Shown: positions 62,101 to 64,000 of the stretch, one piece after another
Layout of the letters: every line of letters starts with the position of its first letter
Position numbering within the stretch: the stretch's first letter is position 1
Source: Aldehydirespirator sp965116965
GTDB taxonomy: Bacteria > Actinomycetota > Acidimicrobiia > Acidimicrobiales > Aldehydirespiratoraceae
Direction: 5' to 3'
Assembly: GCA_965116965.1 (NCBI GenBank)
Contig: OZ220743.1
Coordinates: 3,720,001 to 3,784,000, forward strand
Length of the DNA stretch: 64,000 bases
Notes under the pieces: model-generated
What the model was told of the DNA's origin: nothing
Seen by the model: only the letters and a program-made list of their open reading frames with translations
Database searches by the model: none
Position numbers and translations under genes: made by a program

Positions 62101-63393
62101 GCCGTGAAGCACCGCGGCCTGCAGGATGAGGCCGCGGGCCACGGCTCGGGCCGCCGGGAGCGGGCCGACTACGCCCACAACCTCGCCGGGCAGCAGGGAT
62201 ACCGCCATCGGCACATCGGTCAGGGGCTCGATCTCGTCCAGAGCCTTGAGAGCGTCCGGCGCGGCCAGTTCGCCGCCGACTATTTCCAGCGGCGGCGCGT
62301 AGGGCACGTCAGCGATGCCGACACCCAGCCGCATGGCGTCGGGGTCGCTGCGGCGACGCTCCCAGCAGCGCTGTGACGGCGTCTCGGCCCGGCGGACAAG
62401 CTCAGCCAGGTCCGGGACGAGGGCGATGCGCCTGCGCCGCTCCGCGGCCCGCGCCACGGGCAGTGTCTTGACGAGGCTCTCCACCTCCTGGGCCACCCCG
62501 GCGCAGGCCCGCTGATGGGAACGGGCGGCTCGACGGCGCCGCTCGAGCCACGTGCCCACGGTGATCAACGGACCGAGGGCCGCGAACACCGCCATGAAGG
62601 GGCTCCACACCACGGCCAGTGCGAGCCCGGCCGCGGCGGGCAGGACGATGCCGGCCCATGACAGGGGCTCGGGCTCGGATCGGGCCGGAGGCTCTGCCGG
62701 CACGCGCAGCGGGGCGGGCGTCGTCGACGGCCGGCGGCGGGGCGGGCGGTTGAAGGGAACCCGCCCCGCGGCCGCGCCGAGTCCGGCTCGCACGGCCGCC
62801 GGGGCGTCGTCCACCGGGGTCCTCCACTGCAGGCAGGTGGCGCCCAGGCGTACGGTGGCCCGGACCGGAACCCGGGTCGGCGCGGTCACGGCACTCCCGG
62901 CGACGACCGTGCCGTTGCGCGAGCCGAGATCGTCGACAATTGGTCGCCTGCCGGTCCCGCTCGCCGTCACACGGGCGTGCCTCCGAGAGACGGTGGGGTC
63001 GTCTAGCACAAGGTCGCAATGGTGCGAACGTCCGATCACCCAGTCGCCGGACGCGGGCAGGACGAGACGGGTGCCGGCTCGCAGCCCGGCGGTCGAGACC
63101 AGCGTGGCCCGGCGGCCTTCTTGGTCCTGCTGCTCCGGCGGTGACTGGGAGGAGGGCTGCTCGCATCCGGGAGCGACTTCGAGCAGCGCCCCCTCCCAGA
63201 TCGGGATCGATGACAGCAGCGTCTCCGGCCTGTGCCAGCACCCGTCGATGCGCAGGCCGTGCCCGCAACGGTCGACGCCTTCGGAGGAAGCGCCGGTCAG
63301 CGCTGCGACAAGGTCAGCCACCGTGAAGCCGTCGAAGCGGGATGCGACCTCCACGGTTCGCTCCGAGCCGCTGAGTCTGTGCCGGATCCGCAC
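59167..63393 (-). CDS. eccC: Type VII secretion FtsK/SpoIIIE ATPase with FHA domain (EccC/EssC-like)
   Basis: 1408 residues from GTG 63393. Order of parts: a YukD/EssC-like N-terminus, an FHA domain (DWVIGRSHHCDLVLDD, VSRRHARV, DLGSRNGT; about residues 110-170), membrane segments about residues 245-290, and three ATPase modules. P-loops are GGTTGSGKSE (about 648) and GGPGSGKTT (about 973); the third, GPPRTGRTS (about 1234), has Arg for the invariant Lys and is probably inactive. VVVVDEFATLAAELPEFLR is the Walker B region of module one. It drives WXG100 protein export. The last five residues come from a dispersed repeat. Confidence 0.9.
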   Translation of the reverse strand: MRIRHRLSGSERTVEVASRFDGFTVADLVAALTGASSEGVDRCGHGLRIDGCWHRPETLLSSIPIWEGALLEVAPGCEQPSSQSPPEQQDQEGRRATLVSTAGLRAGTRLVLPASGDWVIGRSHHCDLVLDDPTVSRRHARVTASGTGRRPIVDDLGSRNGTVVAGSAVTAPTRVPVRATVRLGATCLQWRTPVDDAPAAVRAGLGAAAGRVPFNRPPRRRPSTTPAPLRVPAEPPARSEPEPLSWAGIVLPAAAGLALAVVWSPFMAVFAALGPLITVGTWLERRRRAARSHQRACAGVAQEVESLVKTLPVARAAERRRRIALVPDLAELVRRAETPSQRCWERRRSDPDAMRLGVGIADVPYAPPLEIVGGELAAPDALKALDEIEPLTDVPMAVSLLPGEVVGVVGPLPAARAVARGLILQAAVLHGPADLAIAGLAPGLAGAWSWMGWLPHTIDIGGEPGALVATESGTTAAAAEAAVASSRHRALLAVIDGAETLTGRSAPGRTVLGHQQCAGIVITNDVCDLPSNCTTIVDIDHDAGRLRLVDPRSSAVMGPLVAWGVTVATATGAAARLARLDDPELRAAGANLPDSMSLLDLLGGEPTPETVESRWAATRGTDSLRAPVGATADGPLVLDLVADGPHLLIGGTTGSGKSELLRSMVAGLALSADPDHLAFVLIDYKGGAAFDRCAEMPHVAGMVTDLDDRLAERALLCLHAELRHREERLRAAGAEDLAAFRARAGHGGGGDGGGGRGGGDSLPRLVVVVDEFATLAAELPEFLRSLVGIAQRGRSLGVHMVLATQRPAGVVTDDIRANTSCRIALRVTDRHDSNDVIDSPDAARIPRQRPGRAMARFGPGELIAFQSALVTGTTPRCSTGLRVGPVDSRAIQTPGQERSDLDAVVEAVRAAHQSLGGAEPRSPWPAPLPSEVAATGLAETAGPGRPAAWLVDDPARQRQFPSGWRPADGHLAVIGGPGSGKTTTLAAVALDLCRTRTADELHVYGIDLDAGTLSALGSLPHVGAVVAPTEGDRRTRLLRLLDDEVAARRAGRSPDSAEVVLLVDDLAGLVRAHDPVREPEPHDRFARIWGDGPAVGVWAAVTIGRAADLPPDLAASAGVVVVHATSDAGDGLRFGLKQPTAHLVPGRAIRVGDGLEVHVARPGGGDLAAAATSLAAACMPATRDPVRVGSLPQHIRLEDLPASAHLEDRCIRVRFAISDLDLEPAGLTLHDGEHALVLGPPRTGRTSALAAVGMAARTAGVQVVVVADRPGELSTRLGLEAVPAGSLEAAAGEGVRRLLLVDDADRVSDPAGMLAEMAASASGRSHLVAATTADRLRSSYGCWLHEMRSCRTGMLFRPGPLDADLLGATVPARLVPAPVPGRCLVIADGAAEVMQVALAASATQRPSG

Positions 63394-63450
63394 CAGCGTC
63401 CCGTCCTCTTGCTCGCGCCTGTCTGACGGTCCCGGCCGCCGTGGTCGCGG

Positions 63451-63726
63451 CTAGATCGTGTCGAGCGCGCTGACTCCGGCGTTGAGCTCCGCTGTAATGA
63501 ACGTCGAGTGCTCGCCGAGCGCGTCGCACAGCGCCCGCAGGTTGGGCCGGAACTCCGTCTCCCAGAGCTGCCGGAAGCGGTCGGCTCTGGCGCCCTGCCA
63601 TGTGGTGCCTTCAATGCCGGCTGCTATCGCGCTGATCACCCCCTCGGCCGTCTCCTTCTGCCGGGCGAAGATCACCGCGAGCTGCTCCATCTGCGACTTG
63701 GACATCACCAGCATGTCGCCAGCCAT
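63451..63726 (-). CDS. WXG100 family protein
   Basis: 91 residues from ATG 63726 behind GGGAGGG. Two helices joined by a turn with WQG at residues 43-45 (EGTTWQGARADRF) are the WXG100 pattern. It ends 57 bp before the EccC-like ATPase on the same strand and is its likely export substrate or chaperone-like partner. Confidence 0.88.
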   Translation of the reverse strand: MAGDMLVMSKSQMEQLAVIFARQKETAEGVISAIAAGIEGTTWQGARADRFRQLWETEFRPNLRALCDALGEHSTFITAELNAGVSALDTI

Positions 63727-63931
63727 GACACCCTCCCTGTAGTTGATAGCACGAGATTCTCATGCAGTTTCATATGATTGTCACACCATCATGGCAGCGT
63801 AATATGACAACAACAACCTGAAGGAGGGAGAAAGATTTGGAAATTATTGAAAACCTAACTGCAGATGTTCTGCCAGCGTCAATCCAGCGGCTCGTCAGGA
63901 GGAGCGCTCACGCCGCAGCCCGGCTCGGGAC
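63727..63931. promoter_or_regulatory. Upstream region of the WXG100 gene
   Basis: This AT-rich gap carries the promoter of the WXG100/EccC genes. On the plus strand AAGGAGGG (63821-63828) lies eight bases before TTG 63837, opening a frame that runs to the window end; its composition is poor and it is not called as a gene. Confidence 0.4.
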
Positions 63932-64000
63932 TCAAGCAGGCGGGATGTCGCCGATGGCCTTCTTGACCGCGCCCAGCAGGTCGGCAGCGGCGGCCTTCAC
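63932..64000 (-). CDS. C-terminal end of an upstream gene (partial)
   Basis: The last 22 residues of a minus-strand frame (AADLLGAVKKAIGDIPPA, stop at 63932-63934) enter from the right edge. Third-position GC is high, as in genes nearby. It may be another type VII secretion component, but nothing more can be said. Confidence 0.45.
   Translation of the reverse strand: MKAAAADLLGAVKKAIGDIPPA

Noticed and set aside
60658..62376. Plus-strand open frame opposite the type VII ATPase
   Set aside because: Shadow frame of a GC-rich gene with clear P-loops.
63837..64000. Plus-strand frame from TTG 63837 behind AAGGAGGG
   Set aside because: The first 40 codons have low GC3 unlike neighbouring genes, and a minus-strand frame over the end of the window has better coding composition; the ribosome-like site may be chance.

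Overview
The window is high-GC bacterial DNA with an actinobacterial style: GTG/TTG starts, ATGA/GTGA gene overlaps, an LLM-class F420-type oxidoreductase, a P450 with acyl-CoA synthetases, a WXG100/FtsK type VII secretion pair and DtxR/IdeR-like boxes. The gene mix (glcDEF, a FEA1-like lipoprotein, Fcy1-like cytosine deaminase, many palindromic dispersed repeats) fits an environmental, perhaps marine or host-associated, Acidimicrobiia-type actinobacterium. That placement is inference; no rRNA or other marker gene is present.

Region 1 (1-20.8 kb) is a defence island. It opens with an Mre11/Rad50-like pair (the nuclease gene is frameshifted). A tight three-gene operon follows (TIGR04255 family protein, HTH protein, unknown protein), abutting the 3' remnant of a cysteine desulfurase (DndA-like). 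Next comes a DNA phosphorothioation-type module: DUF4007, a large P-loop ATPase interrupted at a nine-C run, a DndC-like PAPS-reductase-fold enzyme, a small GIY-YIG protein and a DndB-like DGQHR protein. It is followed by an antitoxin-like/PIN-like pair and, on the opposite strand, an SBD-HNH endonuclease of the type that cleaves phosphorothioated DNA. DndD and DndE were not found and DndA is only a fragment, so this is a non-canonical set. The island ends in debris: a DUF4143 fragment, an orphan Phd-like antitoxin, a DUF3467 pair, a frameshifted CcdA-like antitoxin, a truncated SDR and an intact VapBC pair.

Region 2 (20.9-40.5 kb) is mostly metabolic: a class C beta-lactamase-type hydrolase, cytosine deaminase, a multi-pass membrane protein, a chimeric transposase remnant, a YfbK-like VWA lipoprotein, the glcDEF glycolate oxidase operon, P450 plus acyl-CoA synthetase, a second acyl-CoA synthetase, an LLM oxidoreductase, an IS1380 remnant, a DUF1295 protein, an O-methyltransferase with a CRP-like site upstream, and an MscS channel.

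Region 3 (40.5-64 kb) holds modABC (with a twin palindromic element inserted between modB and modC), a DUF1214 protein, an S9 peptidase with two low-complexity expansions, bacterioferritin, an FAD oxidoreductase, an NAD epimerase, a GT-C-like membrane protein, an iron(III) ABC transporter (permease and binding protein, no ATPase here), a flippase-GT2 fusion, a FEA1-like lipoprotein with a minisatellite stalk, an enoyl-CoA hydratase, and a type VII secretion ATPase with its WXG100 protein.

A dispersed repeat runs through the window: a conserved core of about 45-50 bp plus a 12-bp head (GAGGCCGAGCGG) some 30-40 bp away. Six clear copies and one degenerate copy were seen. One lies in frame inside a coding sequence, and two supply or touch the stop codon of a gene.
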